Source: Pholiota molesta
Taxonomy: Eukaryota > Basidiomycota > Agaricomycetes > Agaricales > Strophariaceae
Assembly: GCA_014925825.1 (NCBI GenBank)
Contig: JACGCK010000035.1
Location: 124,001-188,000 of the forward strand
Direction: 5' to 3'
DNA length: 64,000 nt
Shown one piece after another: positions 34,642 to 47,358 of this stretch (the stretch's first letter is position 1; every line of letters starts with the position of its first letter). The notes under the pieces are model-generated. The model saw nothing but the letters and a program-made list of their open reading frames with translations, searched no databases and was not told the DNA's origin. The position numbers were made by a program, and so were the translations under genes.

Positions 34642-36074
34642 CTACTTTGAAACTTCAGAAACGTCTTCGTTTTGGGTCGCAATTCCACCAAGGGCCATTT
34701 CCCATCCGAGCTGATCGTATGTCCATCCAAACGCGGACCCGCCATGAAGAGGAGAGTGGAATCCACATGCACTGCGGTGCATCCCAGGCGTATGGTGCAA
34801 CACATCGAGAGTGTGCATTTCCTCCGATGTAAGTATAATAATCTGCGCTCAGCGTTGTAGTCAGATTGACTTCAAGTGCGTAGGACTCCGGCGGTAGGAA
34901 AAATTAATTGCTTACGGCGAAGTTCTCCTTCAGACGGTGAGGGGTTTCTGTCTTGGGGATGACGGAGGTGCCGCGTTGGACGCCCCAGCTGAGGACAACC
35001 TGCGCTGGGGTCGCGCCATGCCGTGCGGCGACCGCGGCGACGGTCTCGTTGGAGCCCAATATTCCTCGGCCGACGGGGGAATATGCGGTGAGGAGGATGC
35101 CTTTGGATTTGCAGAACGCGAGGAGCTTGTGTTGGGGCAGGAAAGGGTGAAGCTCGACTTGGTTTACAGCTGGGACGATGCGCGTTTCGTGCAGGAGGTG
35201 GGTCAGAGTCTTGATGCTGAAGTTCGACACGCCAATACTGCGTGTCTTTCCTGTGGTGTTGGTTATATTAATGTCGACATATTGAGGAAACAACACTTGG
35301 GGAACATCTTACCGGAGTCCAAGAGAGTTTCCATAGTTTTCCAAGTCTCGATGTAGGTAGGACTTTCATTAGGTTGCAATGCTTCGCCTGTACCAAAAAA
35401 CTCATCGTAAGTTCAACGACCTTTGGCCCAAGTTGGGCGTGATCTGGGAGTGCGCTCAAACGCACCCTGATCGTTATAGGCTTGTGGCCAATGCATAAGA
35501 TATAAATCGACATAGTCTGTTCCGAGTTTCTGCAGGCTTTGATCTAATGCAATTGCAGCCTTGCCGTGATCGGTGCTCCTGTTGTTTGATTAAAATAGGT
35601 GTCGTGGCTCGCAAAGAAAACGTACGCAAGCTTCGTTGTGATGAAGATTTCACTGCGCGGAACACCAGATTCCTTGATTGCACGACCGACAGATTCTTCG
35701 TCGCCTATTGTCGTAGTATTAATTAATTAATAAGTTCATACATAGAGGGATGCAACGATTCAAATCTCACCGTACATTGCTGCCTATTGGTAGGCCGAGC
35801 ATTATCACATTAAACGGCTTCAAATTCTATATCGCCATAAAACGCCTTTCAACACTCACGGTGTCGATATGTCGGTATCCGATGTCCAAGGCATTCTTTA
35901 CCATCTGGACGACGTGATCGCCTTCGCCAGGACGACCCATCCAACATCTAAACGTTGCGACCCAAGTTATCAAGACATTAGATTTATCTCGCTTTGAAAC
36001 TGTACACACCCTATGCCGATAGCTGGCATCACATTACCAGAGTTCAGTGTGAAGGAAGGCACATCGATCGCCAT
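34642..36074 (-). CDS. Aldo/keto reductase
   Basis: Eight exons (36074-36010, 35947-35860, 35783-35771, 35704-35626, 35578-35466, 35387-35313, 35250-34916, 34842-34642) give 322 residues, all phases consistent. The TIM-barrel catalytic tetrad is complete: Asp in GYRHIDTAAMYG, Tyr in the same block, Lys in FITTKL and His in LYLMHWP. NADPH-binding residues are in [21 protein letters not shown] and [13 protein letters not shown] are standard family blocks. Exon 3 is only 13 nt and encodes AAMYG with the catalytic Tyr. It would reduce aldehydes or ketones in the cytosol; substrate unknown. A divergent promoter is shared with DIS3. Confidence 0.92.
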
Positions 36075-36878
36075 AGTTTGGATAGTCCCCAGTTTGCACT
36101 TATGTTAAGTTAGGAGATGTTGCAAAAGCCTAAAGGTTTAAATAATGCGCGGTGTTACAGTGTGCTGGGAACTGGGCCTGAGCAAGAGGGGTGGCAAGAA
36201 TCAATCTTGAAGCTTGAAATGACGTGCTTAAATATGTAGACCTGCCGCGGCGGGCCGTGAGATGACAACATTCATGTCATCTGGGATCAAGCTGAACATT
36301 TGCTGGAGGCCACGGAGGCCACGGGTTTCCTTCTAGATCTGGAAACAGTCTATTTTGAACAAGGATCATGACCTTTCCCAAAGTTTTTGATCCGGAACAG
36401 CCAAATGCTACTCGTTCAAAGCAACTATAAGTATGTTTCCGGGCTGCGAAACAGTGTTGAATCTCCAGCAGTGAAAGGCATGTTAGGACAATGTTACGAC
36501 TTATATTTAGTAGCCAGTTCCATGGCCTCGTGGATAAAAATTCCACGACGGTATTGCGGTCGCTAGCTAGCAAAACTTCCGCGTTCTTGTAAGAAAGACA
36601 AGTCGTCGCGTCACTTTATTTATCCAGATCTATCCACAGCTAAGCGCTGAAATTAAGCCGCTTAAATTAATTAGCGCTCGGCAAACCGTGGGTGAGATTC
36701 ACGTGACTGGGTCCCTTTCTGTGCCTTTTTACACATTGCAGTGACAATGACATTGTATTGTATTCTTTTCGATTCTATTCGTAGTTCTGCGATTGTTCTG
36801 CGATACTAAACCTGCTCCAAAGCCCATCATCGAGATATAGGCCGGGACGACGGTGACCTGTGTGATCTCACCGCGGAG
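36075..36878. promoter_or_regulatory. Divergent promoter region of the aldo/keto reductase and DIS3 genes
   Basis: About 800 bp between two divergent starts. The stretch CCACGGAGGCCACGG near 36310 is a short direct repeat. No defined binding site can be named. Confidence 0.4.
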
Positions 36879-39800
36879 ATGGTCGATATCACGATTCTGA
36901 AAAGACCACGGACAGAGGCCGCCCTTACCCAGCGCAAATTCTTCAAAAGACAGCACGAGGAAAGGTCATCAAAGGTGCATCTCATAATTCTTGGATTTCT
37001 TCTGTTGTTCACAAGTCTCTAGTTCTTCGCGAACGATACCTTAGAGACGATGTTGCATGCGGTCTAGCAAACTGTCGAGAATGCGGGACAGGAACAGACG
37101 CACTGCCATTTGACGGAGACGTCTCGCATCCATCGTTCGCGAACGGCCATTTTGTGCTTCCAGACACGAACGTGTTTCTATCTCAGGTTAGTATTTATAT
37201 ATCTGTTCATGTAAATCCTGTTCCCAACGTTTAGTAACAGATGGATCTCATAGAATCACCACTTTTTACGCCGCCTATCATCCTTTTGCAAACCGTGATG
37301 GAGGAAGTCCGCCATCGCTCACTACCGCTGTACAACAGGCTGAAAGCTCTTACAAAGATGGACGACAAGAAGATGTGGATATTTATAACGAATACCGATC
37401 GTATGTCTTTGATTCCTTGCACTGAGCGTTCTTTAATTGGTGTAGAGAGACTGCAATTATTCGGGAAGAGGGCGAGACGCCGAATGACAGAAATGATCGA
37501 AGTGAGTAGCTACTCTATGCACATGAATGTCAATGAATCTTCCATAGGTATCAGGAAAGCGGCTGCATGGTACACATCGCACATCAGCACGAATCGACCA
37601 CCTGTCCGCGGCCAACCACCTCCCAAGCTTCCGACCGTAGTGTTGATGACGGAAGACGCCGCGAACCGTCAGAAAGCGCAAAAATCAGGCATCGTATCGA
37701 CATCAGGTTAGTTGTTCAACATCACGTATTTTTAATAGTCATTGAATCGCGCCTCAGTGCGAAAATACGTCGAAGGCATGCCAGAGGCCACCCAGCTTCT
37801 CGACCTGCTTGCCGCCGAGGGAACATACGAGATCGAGCCCACAAAAGCGGCTGGAGGACGGCAGGCCCTGTACCCTGAAGTAAGTCTTCCGCCCACCCTA
37901 TGCTTCAGGCGCCTGATCATGTTCCAGTACCTTCCGACGGCGACCTTGATCGCAGGTGTCAAGGCGGGAGAGCTGCACCAGGGCCATTTCAACGCGAACC
38001 AGTACAACTACCTCGAGGGAAGCGTGCCCGTGCCCGGGTTTGCGAAGCCTGTGCTGCTGATTGGGCGCGAGAACATGAACCGGGCGGTCGATGGCGATGT
38101 TGTGGTTGTCGAGGTGTTTGACGAGAAGGAGTGGAAGGCACCCGCGGATGAGGTCGTCGATCAAGAATGTGAGTGTTCTTTGATGAATTGCGTGGGGATA
38201 TGCACTCATGCTTTGGTCCAGCTGCGCTTAAAAATGACGACGTCGAGGATTCGGAAGAACAGGGCGAAGAAGGGCTCGAAGTCCTCGCACGCGAATCGAA
38301 GCTCCTCGACACTGAGACCCGCACCTCCGAGAAACAGCCCACCGGCCGCATCGTCGGCATCATCAAGCGCAACTGGCGCGCGTAAGCCCTTCCCATCGCA
38401 CTCATCCGCCCGCGCCTGACCCCGTTTCCAACAGATACGTGTGCCACATCGACAGCACCTCCTCACCTCGTCGAACGCGACGTCCCTCGCGCAGCAGACC
38501 GTCTTCGCGACGCCCGTCTCGCGCCTCTCCCGCGCATCCGCCTGCGCACGCGCCAAGCCCCCTCTCTTCTCGGCCAGAAGATCCTGGTCACCATCGACCG
38601 CTGGGACGCGAGTGCGCGCTACCCCGAGGGGCACTTCGTGCGCGCGCTCGGGGCGGTGGAAGCAAGGAGGCGGAGCAGGAGAGCTTGCTGCTGGAGTTCG
38701 AGGTGCCGTATCGGCCGTTTGGGGGGCGATCCTGGATTGTCTGCCAAGTGAGGGAGAGGGTTGGGTCGTGCCGCCGAAGAGCGATGCGAGCCCGGAGTGG
38801 AAGGCCAGGGAGGATTTGAGGGAGTTGTTGATTTGCAGCATCGATCCGCCAGGTGCGTGTTGGGCTTGTTGTTGGAGAGGGACATGCTCATGTGTGTTTT
38901 CTAGGGTGTCAGGATATTGATGATGCGCTGCATGCGAGGCAGTTGCCAACGGAAACATCGAGGCTGGCGTCCGTATGTGTTTCTTAGTTTTTTTCTTGCT
39001 ATTTTGTCGTGGTTTTAACGTTGAATGGCTTAGATATCGCGGATGTATCTCACTTTGTGCATCCTGATACACCGATGGACAGCGAGGCCGCATCGCGGGC
39101 ACAACCGTCTACCTCGTCGACAAGCGTATCGACATGTTGCCCGCACTGCTGGGCACGAACCTGTGCTCTCTTCGCCCCTTTGTCGAGCGTCTTGCGTTTT
39201 CGGCTATCTGGGTGTGCTTTTTTTCTTGTTCAGCTTCCTGGATCTTTGTCCTGATCATGGATTCGTTCAGGAAATGACACCGGATGCGGAGATTGTGAAT
39301 GTGCGGTTTACAAAGTCCGTCATTGCGAGCAAAGCCGCGTTCACATACGAGGAGGCGCAGATCCGGAAAGATGACCCGTACGTATCCCAATTCTCCACAC
39401 GACATAACGTTTGCGCTAACCAATCATTTGTCCTTCCTTGACTGTTCCCAGCCATCGTCAAGATGCGCTGACGCAGAGCATTCGGCTGCTCAACAGCCTC
39501 GCGTTGAAGCTCAAGGCACAGCGCATGGCCGCCGGCGCGCTGAACCTCGCCTCGCCGGAGGTCAAGATCCACCTCGACAGTGCGGAGAGCTCGGATCCGA
39601 TCGACGTCGAGGCGAAGGAGATGCGGGAGACGAACAGCCTCGTGGAGGAGTTTATGCTGCTCGCGAACATCAGCGTGGCGCGTAAGATCGAAGAGACATT
39701 CCCGCAGACTGCAGTGCTTAGGTGTGTGAATTCGCTGGTGTTTAGTGTTAACTAAATTTCTAACGCGTGTGTGTGCAGACGCCATTTGCCGCCGCCAAGG

Positions 39801-40731
39801 ACGAATTTCGAGAAGCTGCAGGATATCTTGATGAAGAGGAAGGGCATGAAGTTGGATGTGTCGAGCTCTGGCGCGCTTGCCGCGTCGTTGGACCAGTGTA
39901 TCGTGCGTTGGTCTGCGTTTCGGGTTTTCGAGTAATATTTGTTAATATTTTGCTATCTAGGACCCCAAGGAGCCTGCTTTCAATACCCTCGTTCGCATCA
40001 TGGCAACACGATGCATGTTGTCCGCGGAGTACTTCTGCTCGGCAGCGTCGGGAAGGATACGTTCGGCCATTATGGGCTCGCCAGCCCTATCTATACGCAT
40101 TTCACGTCGCCCATCCGGCGTTACGCTGGTCAGTCGTCTTAATTTTCTGTTTCTCAATATGTCTACTGAACGCGTGTCCTGTGTGTTGTAGATGTTCTGG
40201 CCCATCGTCAGCTTTCCGCTGCGATAGGGTATACTCCACTTCATGCTTCGCTCCATTCGAAGCCGCATGTGGAGCGCGTTTTGGATGTGGTGAACCGCCG
40301 TCACCGGATGGCGCAGATGGCTGGCCGTGCGAGCGTGGAATTCTATGTTGGGTTGGCGCTGAAGGGCCGCAATGAGCGAGAAGCCAAGAATGCCGTGGCA
40401 GGCCAGAAGGCGGAGGTCAGGGAGGAGGCGTTTGTGATTCGCACATTCAGAAACGGTGTTGGCGTTTTCGTCTCGAAGTGCGTTCTTCTGCCTTGTGTTG
40501 TGATGTTTCGCTCATTATATATCGCCGTTTAGATTGGGTATTGAAGGCCTGGTGATGTTCAAAAAGGACATGACTTTTGATGCGGAGAATTATACTATTA
40601 CTGTGGGCGAGACGACAATTGCGGTCTTCGACAAGGTCACGGTACGCATCGAGGTGGAGAAGGATCGTAATACGCAGCGAGGCAAGGTCAAGATGACTCT
40701 TGTTCATCCGATCGACTCTGCAGGTCTTTAA
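36879..40731 (+). CDS. DIS3: Exosome catalytic subunit DIS3/RRP44; about eight single-base frameshifts
   Basis: ATG at 36879, stop at 40729-40731, more than a dozen exons. The N-terminal CR3/PIN region carries LRERYLRDD and the PIN acidic residues in VLPDTNVFL and [18 protein letters not shown]. Cold-shock domains follow ([37 protein letters not shown]). The RNB nuclease core shows [26 protein letters not shown] (metal-binding Asp cluster), [54 protein letters not shown]; an S1-like C-terminal domain ends the protein. It degrades RNA 3'-5' in the nuclear and cytosolic exosome and is essential. The frame is interrupted near 37381, 38460, 38524, 38660, 38720, 38948, 39099 and 40037, nearly always where one base is missing from a short homopolymer. 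No domain is missing. Confidence 0.88.
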
Positions 40732-40863
40732 TGTATTCATGTTGTGCATGATCAATGAAGCCAGACGTTTCCAATACCGAAAACCTAATACTCATTAAAT
40801 CTACATACGTAACAGCAAGGACAAGATAAAAGGTGCATATTTCGGGTCACATCAATGGACAAA

Positions 40864-43800
40864 CTACCTTCGTCGCCTGTAGATATTCGTCTGGATCATC
40901 ACATTCGGACACGCCATATCGCCTATGTCAAACTCGTGTCGTTTCTCATCGCCATCTGCTGATGGTGAAGAAATGGGCGCGCGAGGAATGAACCATGCAC
41001 TCCGCAACTGATGACGCGGCGGCGGTAATGTTTCGGAATTTGGCAGATTCAGCCCTTTCGAGGCCATATACAAGAAAGAGTGTTCATGTACGGTGGTCGA
41101 AGCAGCACCAACAAAATGCCAAGAACTGTCCAGAATGGGTTGTTCCGACCAAGCCAGCGAAGGTAAAGGCTGCTCGTAGGTCGAAGTTGGTTGGTTGTTC
41201 TTGTATCGGTTCTTAGTGAAGGTTTGGTACGGGCTTTGAAGAGAGCGCTGACGCAGAATCCTCCCGACGGCCCTCGGTAAGCTAGCGGAACTGGTATCGA
41301 AGCGGGAGGCTGGTAGGGAAATAAGACGCTGGAGCCTTGTCGAGATACCGATCAGCATTTGGTCCAGGAGCACCAGGAAGGTGGGCTCGTCCCTCCGCTA
41401 CAAGATTCCATTCAACCCAAATTCCTGGCGTTTTCAACACTTCTCGCCAGAAAGACACCATCTCTCCTAGTAGAGTTTGGGCGCCTCCCAACGCCATGAA
41501 CGTTTGGCTGGTCACAATGATGGTTGCCTTCCGACATCGCGTCAACAGACGTTCATCCTTTTGCGCGAAGTCAGAAATCCAGGCTGGGATCCCGTTCGGA
41601 CGACCGAGATGAGCAGATAGTCTGCTTCGTTTCCTGGAGGTGTGTCAAATGGTCATCTAGGTCATTACGAGACATTTAGACGACCTACCTTGAAACTGTC
41701 GAGGTTATATATGATTCCCAGGGAAGGTTTTCTGCCTTGCAAGCTCGTTCAATTGCAGCGCGTTGTGCGTCGTACGGCGTGATAACGCAGAAATTCGTGT
41801 TCTTGTAATAATGCTTGATTAAATGAACAATGGTAATAACTTCTGCTTCGTTCTAGTGATTTAAGGACGTATAATTTAACAATAGAGTAATGAGACGTCG
41901 AGATGACTAGACTTACAGTCCAACTGAAACCTGACTTCGTTTCTTGTGCCCTTGGAGGGCTAACGTTTATGAATTTGACACATTGTGGATCGGTGATACT
42001 ATGATGCGATTTTAGCCGGTTCTGGTACACCGCTTTCGAGATGAAATTTCCAAGTGGAACTGGCATTCGATCTGCGAAAAAAATGCGTCGAAAAGCGCGA
42101 ACGTGATGAGACTCATTATCGAGAAAAGGAGCTTGAGAATTACATTGTGTGTCTAGGAAGAAATCTTTTGATGAATTTACTATATGTGGGAGATCGAAAA
42201 TCGTCCGTATCGTTGTAACTTTGTCTTGTCCAAATGGCGGCACTACATACATAAGATGAGTTAATTGTGTGATACGTGCGCAGACAAAGGATTCAGGAAA
42301 ATACATTGTTCGGGATCGCCAAAGAAGCAAACTTTTCGAAGGTCCTGTTGAAACTTCTCGAAGATGTGCTACGGAGCCGGGAAATATTTCAGAAAATGGA
42401 ACGGAGGGTAGGAATTGTTCGAACTTACCAAGAACTCGAAGACGTTGATTTGAGACGCTTCGTCGATTATGAGCCTTTCCACTGGTACAATTTTGAAAGT
42501 TCCATTGCTATGCAGCGCCGGATTTGAGAGCATACTGAGGGTACACAGAATGATACGAGAACTACCAATCATTCTTTCCATATCACTGACTTCTTTTGGT
42601 AGTTCGTCAGATCGTATTACCCTCTGCAATATCTCTTCGTACAGATGCTCGTGCCTAAAATTAGAATTGGTCAGAGACCTCCTCAAACATTGCACTAAAC
42701 GGGTTCTTATTCTTACCACTCTTCAAAGAATTCCTTGGATATGAGTAGTTTGAAATCGACGTCTTTCTTGTACAAGTTTTGTCCAATATTCTTAACGGCG
42801 ACATTTGAATGAGCGACTATCCAAACACAATTTCTTGATATGTCCCAAATGCGGGCTGCCGCAGCGATAGTTGTAGTTTTACCTGTACCAGGAGGACCTT
42901 AGAATAGGAATAAACACGACCATAAGTACGAAAAAATCATTCCATGGTATCGAGGCATGCTCACCGTGCGCTACGAGGATGGGTATATTTCCAACCATAC
43001 CACGAACCACCCGACGTTGCGATTCATTCAATTTCATCTCTGCGGTGATGTCGTCTACAGATTCGGGGCTCAAGACAACGGTCGGATCTTTTGGCTTCAA
43101 TTCTTTCCACTGCGGAAGCCATAGAGCGCGAATGAATGGCGAGTCGCAAAGAGTTTTGCAGCCAGTCAACAAGAGGTGGACTAGTTCTTCGCGGGCTCTT
43201 TCAGAATTTGTAAGCTCTGGACGACCGACAACTCTGACGTTCGTCACTTCTCCGATAGCGCTATGACGTCCATGGAGGTTAATCGTTGTTCGCTTTCCTT
43301 GTGATCTCTCGGCGTTTCCTGAGTACTCATTTCCGCTTTTGTTCGTCATGATGACCTGCGTCTATAACGAGATATCAATCACCAATTGGATAATAGGAAA
43401 ATGAAATGGATATACGTTGGCACTTCGGCGAATCCTTGTTTTATAGCGAGAATTAGTGATTTCTGCTTTGCCGTCTTTATTCAAAGTAACCGTAAGAAAA
43501 TCATTCGAGGACACTTTCGGTTTTTGCTTTTGAATAAGATCCGATTGAATGACCATCTTTGCAACGCATTCGAGTTCCTGTTATCGCCCAGACAATTAAT
43601 CTTTAAACGGACGAAAAGAGACGTAATGTACGCACCAAATCGGTGAGAAATTCAGTACTGACTTTGACAGATTCATTGAGCTTAGTATGATGCTTTTGGC
43701 CAACGCTAAAAAGGTAGCTCAGATCCATAGCGCCATACAGATATCAACGAATGTCTTACCAAGCGGCCAGCCAGGCTTGCAAACAAACATTCTCTGTGAC

Positions 43801-44165
43801 CGAATCTTCATCTTCCCATAATCGTGCGATTTCCCATCGATTAGCGGTCTCAACAGAGAGTCAGTACCACGTCCATCGGTGAGGCCCGCACTGAGTCGCG
43901 TCGATTCGTTGATAATGTGGCAACATCGACACCTTGAACGCGTTGACGGACGGCGTGATGAACCTGAACTGCGGTTCGCGCCATCGAGAATCCAACTAGA
44001 GAGCAAGGTCGGGTTCATCATCCCCAGACATCCTCCGCCGGCTTCGAGGAGAGCGAGAAATTTTTTGTCCAATTCAGAGATTCCGACTTTCTCATTGAAA
44101 GTAATGTGGAAGACAGTATCACGTTGGCAAGAGCGACAATTCCACTTTCCCTTGGTCAGAAACAT
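40864..44165 (-). CDS. Upf1-like superfamily 1 helicase (AAA_11/AAA_12); frameshifted
   Basis: The helicase motifs are clear on the minus strand: Walker A GPPGTGKTTT at 42899-42870, preceded by LNESQRRVVRGMV; motif Ia WIVAHSNVAVKNI; motif II LIIDEASQ near 42470; motif III CFFGDPEQ near 42320; ITPYDAQRAAIERA near 41780; GNEADYLLISVVR near 41600 and TRCRKATIIVTSQ near 41530. A long, poorly structured C-terminal tail ends with EFDIGDMACPNVMIQ at 40864. The N-terminal part (FLTKGKWNCRSC, LEAGGGCLG) is typical of the family but the exact start is uncertain. Frames are lost at about 41650, 41555 and 41300, all consistent with single-base losses. The family includes RNA/DNA helicases linked to RNA decay and RNA silencing; the specific role is unknown. 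Confidence 0.78.
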
Positions 44166-45969
44166 GACATGCTATCCAATGGCGAGTGTCGCTCCTGAAG
44201 ACTCTGGTTTTCTCATCGTGAGATGTCTAGCCGCGTCGCCAGCATGGCGTTGGGATGCTTGGCGAATGTTAATCATTGTTGGAAACCCATGTTTAGGCGG
44301 GAAGATTTTCTGTTCGACAGAATTCATGGACAAGAGATGGACTTGATGAACATTCCGAGGTGGCGGTCAACAAGGAGGAGAGACAGGACATGGTGTTCTT
44401 AACCACTGGCAAGAAGCGCCCGCAGCACCAGGAAGGCATATAGACTTTCTTGAGTCATGACCGTGCTTCCATCCGCGCCCAAGTTATTTCTATCCTCGAG
44501 TGACCGACGAGATCAAATACCACATAGAAAACAAGTGATCTAGCATTGGTTACACTTAAGATACATCCGAGTTGTGGAAGGCGAAGATAGAACGAGCGAA
44601 ACAAAGCACCGCCAGTATCGCGATAAGACTGTGGCCTTGTATGAGAAGAAGAATCACTTCACGCAAACAAGAAGCGGAACTCTGTACTCACTACATAATA
44701 GCCTTCGACATCTCTCTACAGTCTCCCTATCGAACCCAATGTCTGGACTTGCTCGTGGATATTGCTACATATGTCGTCGAATGTTGCGTCGATGAGATAA
44801 AACAGCGCTATGGTGACAATCGAGCACCTTCGAACACCTAATGAGTGGGCCACAAGCAAAGTTGAGGAATATTTTGTCGATAAGTTCGTTGGTACACGTG
44901 GCATGATTCAAACCCCGAATCCGCCCCGAGCCGGGTGGAGCAGCTGAGGCTATTTATATGTTCACTTCTTTAAGCGCCCATCTTTTCGGATGAGCAATTG
45001 GCAGCTTTGGGCCGCAGCGATATTTGACCAGTTATTCCTTTTGTGCGACGAAGCGTTTAATATGTTCAAGCGGTACGCGACTGGACGGGGGTACCCGAAA
45101 TAGTACGATCCAGTGGTCTAGACTCGCGATGTTCTCCTGACCTTTTCTTGTCGCGCCTGTGCCGTTGTACTTAATTGCTATTTACCCATGATGGACATCC
45201 ATCATCTTCGAACTAAAGAAAGGGCAACGGCTTTGAATAAACGAAACATCATAATTGAAATGATCCAACGCATAGTTGATCTGGTTGATGATCAACTCAT
45301 GATGCATGAAACTGTGTTCAATGGGTGACTTTCCATAACTCTAACTTGAATATCTATCTCTAAATACATGGCAACAAGGGTCCTTGGCCGAGGTGCCGTT
45401 GACGGTACAACCTCCGGGCTGTCAACTGGCTTTCAAGTTGACAGGTCTAAACCTCGTATTTAGAAGAGGCCTCTACCCCCCTCTTCCAAATCTTGAGTTG
45501 TCAAAAACTGTCAGCGGTTGCCATTCAGGACCCTATTTTTCCTTTCTCGCCAGATGTCCCTTTCCGGCACACCGGCATCAATGCCGACCCTTGCTCGGCG
45601 TCCTCCCGCTCATTGCATTCGCAAATGCAACAGCTTTGCCTGCTGGCTCGCGTTATTGAGGAAAATTTGAGGAATAGCATCGTCATATATATTACTATGG
45701 ACAACACACTTTTGCATCCCCAAAAATAGGATGGGATGCTTCAGAGAGCCTTGGAAAGGACTTTTTGACGAGCTCGCCCTTTCGATTCAAGATATCAACT
45801 CCAAATGTGCGTTTATGGGCGTTATGGAAATTCGACTTTTCACCATTGGAACTCCGACTGACGTCGCTAAACAATTCAACTTCTAAATAATTCAAGTTAG
45901 CGTTATGGAAAGTCACCCAATGTTAGACCGCGCTGATCCATATAGAGAAAATAAAGCGTAGCATACTTA
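44166..45969. other. Intergenic, possibly holding the helicase 5' exons
   Basis: About 1.8 kb between the helicase and the transposon. A frame at 44190-44350 on the minus strand might supply 5' exon sequence of the helicase but I cannot join it. The rest shows no gene. Confidence 0.35.
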
Positions 45970-46801
45970 GGGCCTGTTCGGCAACTCCGGGATGGAAACC
46001 CTGTGGGATTGAAACCGAACGGGATGGTCGTCAGAAAGTTGTCAAACCACAGGAGACAAATGGTACCTTAAATCATCACGCAGTGTGACAAGCAACCGGT
46101 ACAATCACAACCTAAAATGGTAACCTTGATATTGCTTTGATGGCGCTAGAGCCGTCGAAATCAGCGGCATGAGGAAGGATTCAAACTGCGTCCGGACATG
46201 TCCATCCCAATAAGCCCCTGTCCGTGATTTCTCTGCTTTCGCGTTGCTAGAACTCAGCAAATCCAAGAGAATAGCGACAGTAAAGATAAATAGCACTAAT
46301 ATACATGCCCAATATCCCTTGCAATCGAAGTATTTGGATGTGAATAGTGCATATTGTAGCCATAGTATATAAGTTCTGCCAATTTTCCCCAGATTAGAGG
46401 GTTAATCTATCTAGTTTAATCCGCATACACACCCAATTGGCCCGGAGTTTATACCTAGGCATTTCTTGCAATTTTATCTTTCTAAATGCTGGTATTTGAT
46501 AGTGCACGACAAGACCGACGGGCTTTTCAGTGCATAAAGACATGGATTGGTGCAGTGCGGCATTCCATGCCGCACTGATGTTCAGAATAGTCCGCTCAGC
46601 CAAATTCCTTGGCATCATCTGACAAAGCATCATTGGCAATGGTGTAACACAATGTAACATAGAGCTAGTAACCAAACCACAAGTTGCCGAACAGACCTCC
46701 CGCTTTCAATCCCGCACGGTTTCCAACCCGTCCGGGATCGAAGTCGGAACCATCAATTTTGGCGGGCAACGGGATTGAAGTCGGAGTTACCGAACAGGCC
46801 C
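45970..46801. mobile_element. PIF/Harbinger-type non-autonomous DNA transposon
   Basis: An 832-bp element with terminal inverted repeats of about 20 bp that start GGGCCTGTTCGG and differ at one position (GGC/GGT before AACTCCG). It is flanked on both sides by TTA (45967-45969 and 46802-46804), the 3-bp target duplication typical of PIF/Harbinger (TWA). The GGGCCTGTT start is the known Tourist/Harbinger end. Subterminal repeats GGGATTGAA/CAATCCCG occur near both ends. The interior has no transposase-like open frame, so it must be mobilised in trans if at all. It lies in an intergenic region. Confidence 0.82.
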
Positions 46802-47358
46802 TTAGAAGTTAGTAGATCTGTTATTCTATCACTTCTGAATTACTATTTTCTGTTTTCTATTTTTAACTATTTCGGTTACATCCATGAGAACGCCTCCTCC
46901 TTGGGGATACTTGCTCCATGGCGGACTCTTTCTACCAAAAAATAGTCAGCTAAACATATGTACTGAAGCACTGAAACTGAAGACCGTTACAGATCGATAG
47001 ATACTTCTGACTCATGGCACTACATATTGGTGAATCTTACTCGGTACATCAATGAAGTCGAGCGTATCGATGATCGCTATGTGTTACACGCACCCTCAGG
47101 CTTTGATGATCAAGTTGATACATAGTTGACTATTGCTGGATTCATTGATGTCGGTACGCAAATAAGCGTCTTGGATGCATCGTTCTCCTTGAGCTTGTTC
47201 CCATCTGCAGATAGAATGGTCTTCACAACCTCACAAACGCTGTCAACGCTCAGTTTAGGCATTTGACCTCCACATAAAAATAAAACCATCTTGCATATAT
47301 ATAATGCCTTGAGCGTTTGAGCCTCCAAAATGAATCACCCCCACCCACAATCTTAGTC
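46802..47358. other. Intergenic
   Basis: About 550 bp between the transposon and the next membrane-protein gene, beginning with the second TTA of the target duplication. Nothing else recognised. Confidence 0.4.

Noticed and set aside
46105..46675. Transposase remnants inside the Harbinger-type element
   Set aside because: The two minus-strand frames show no DDE or Myb-like motifs.
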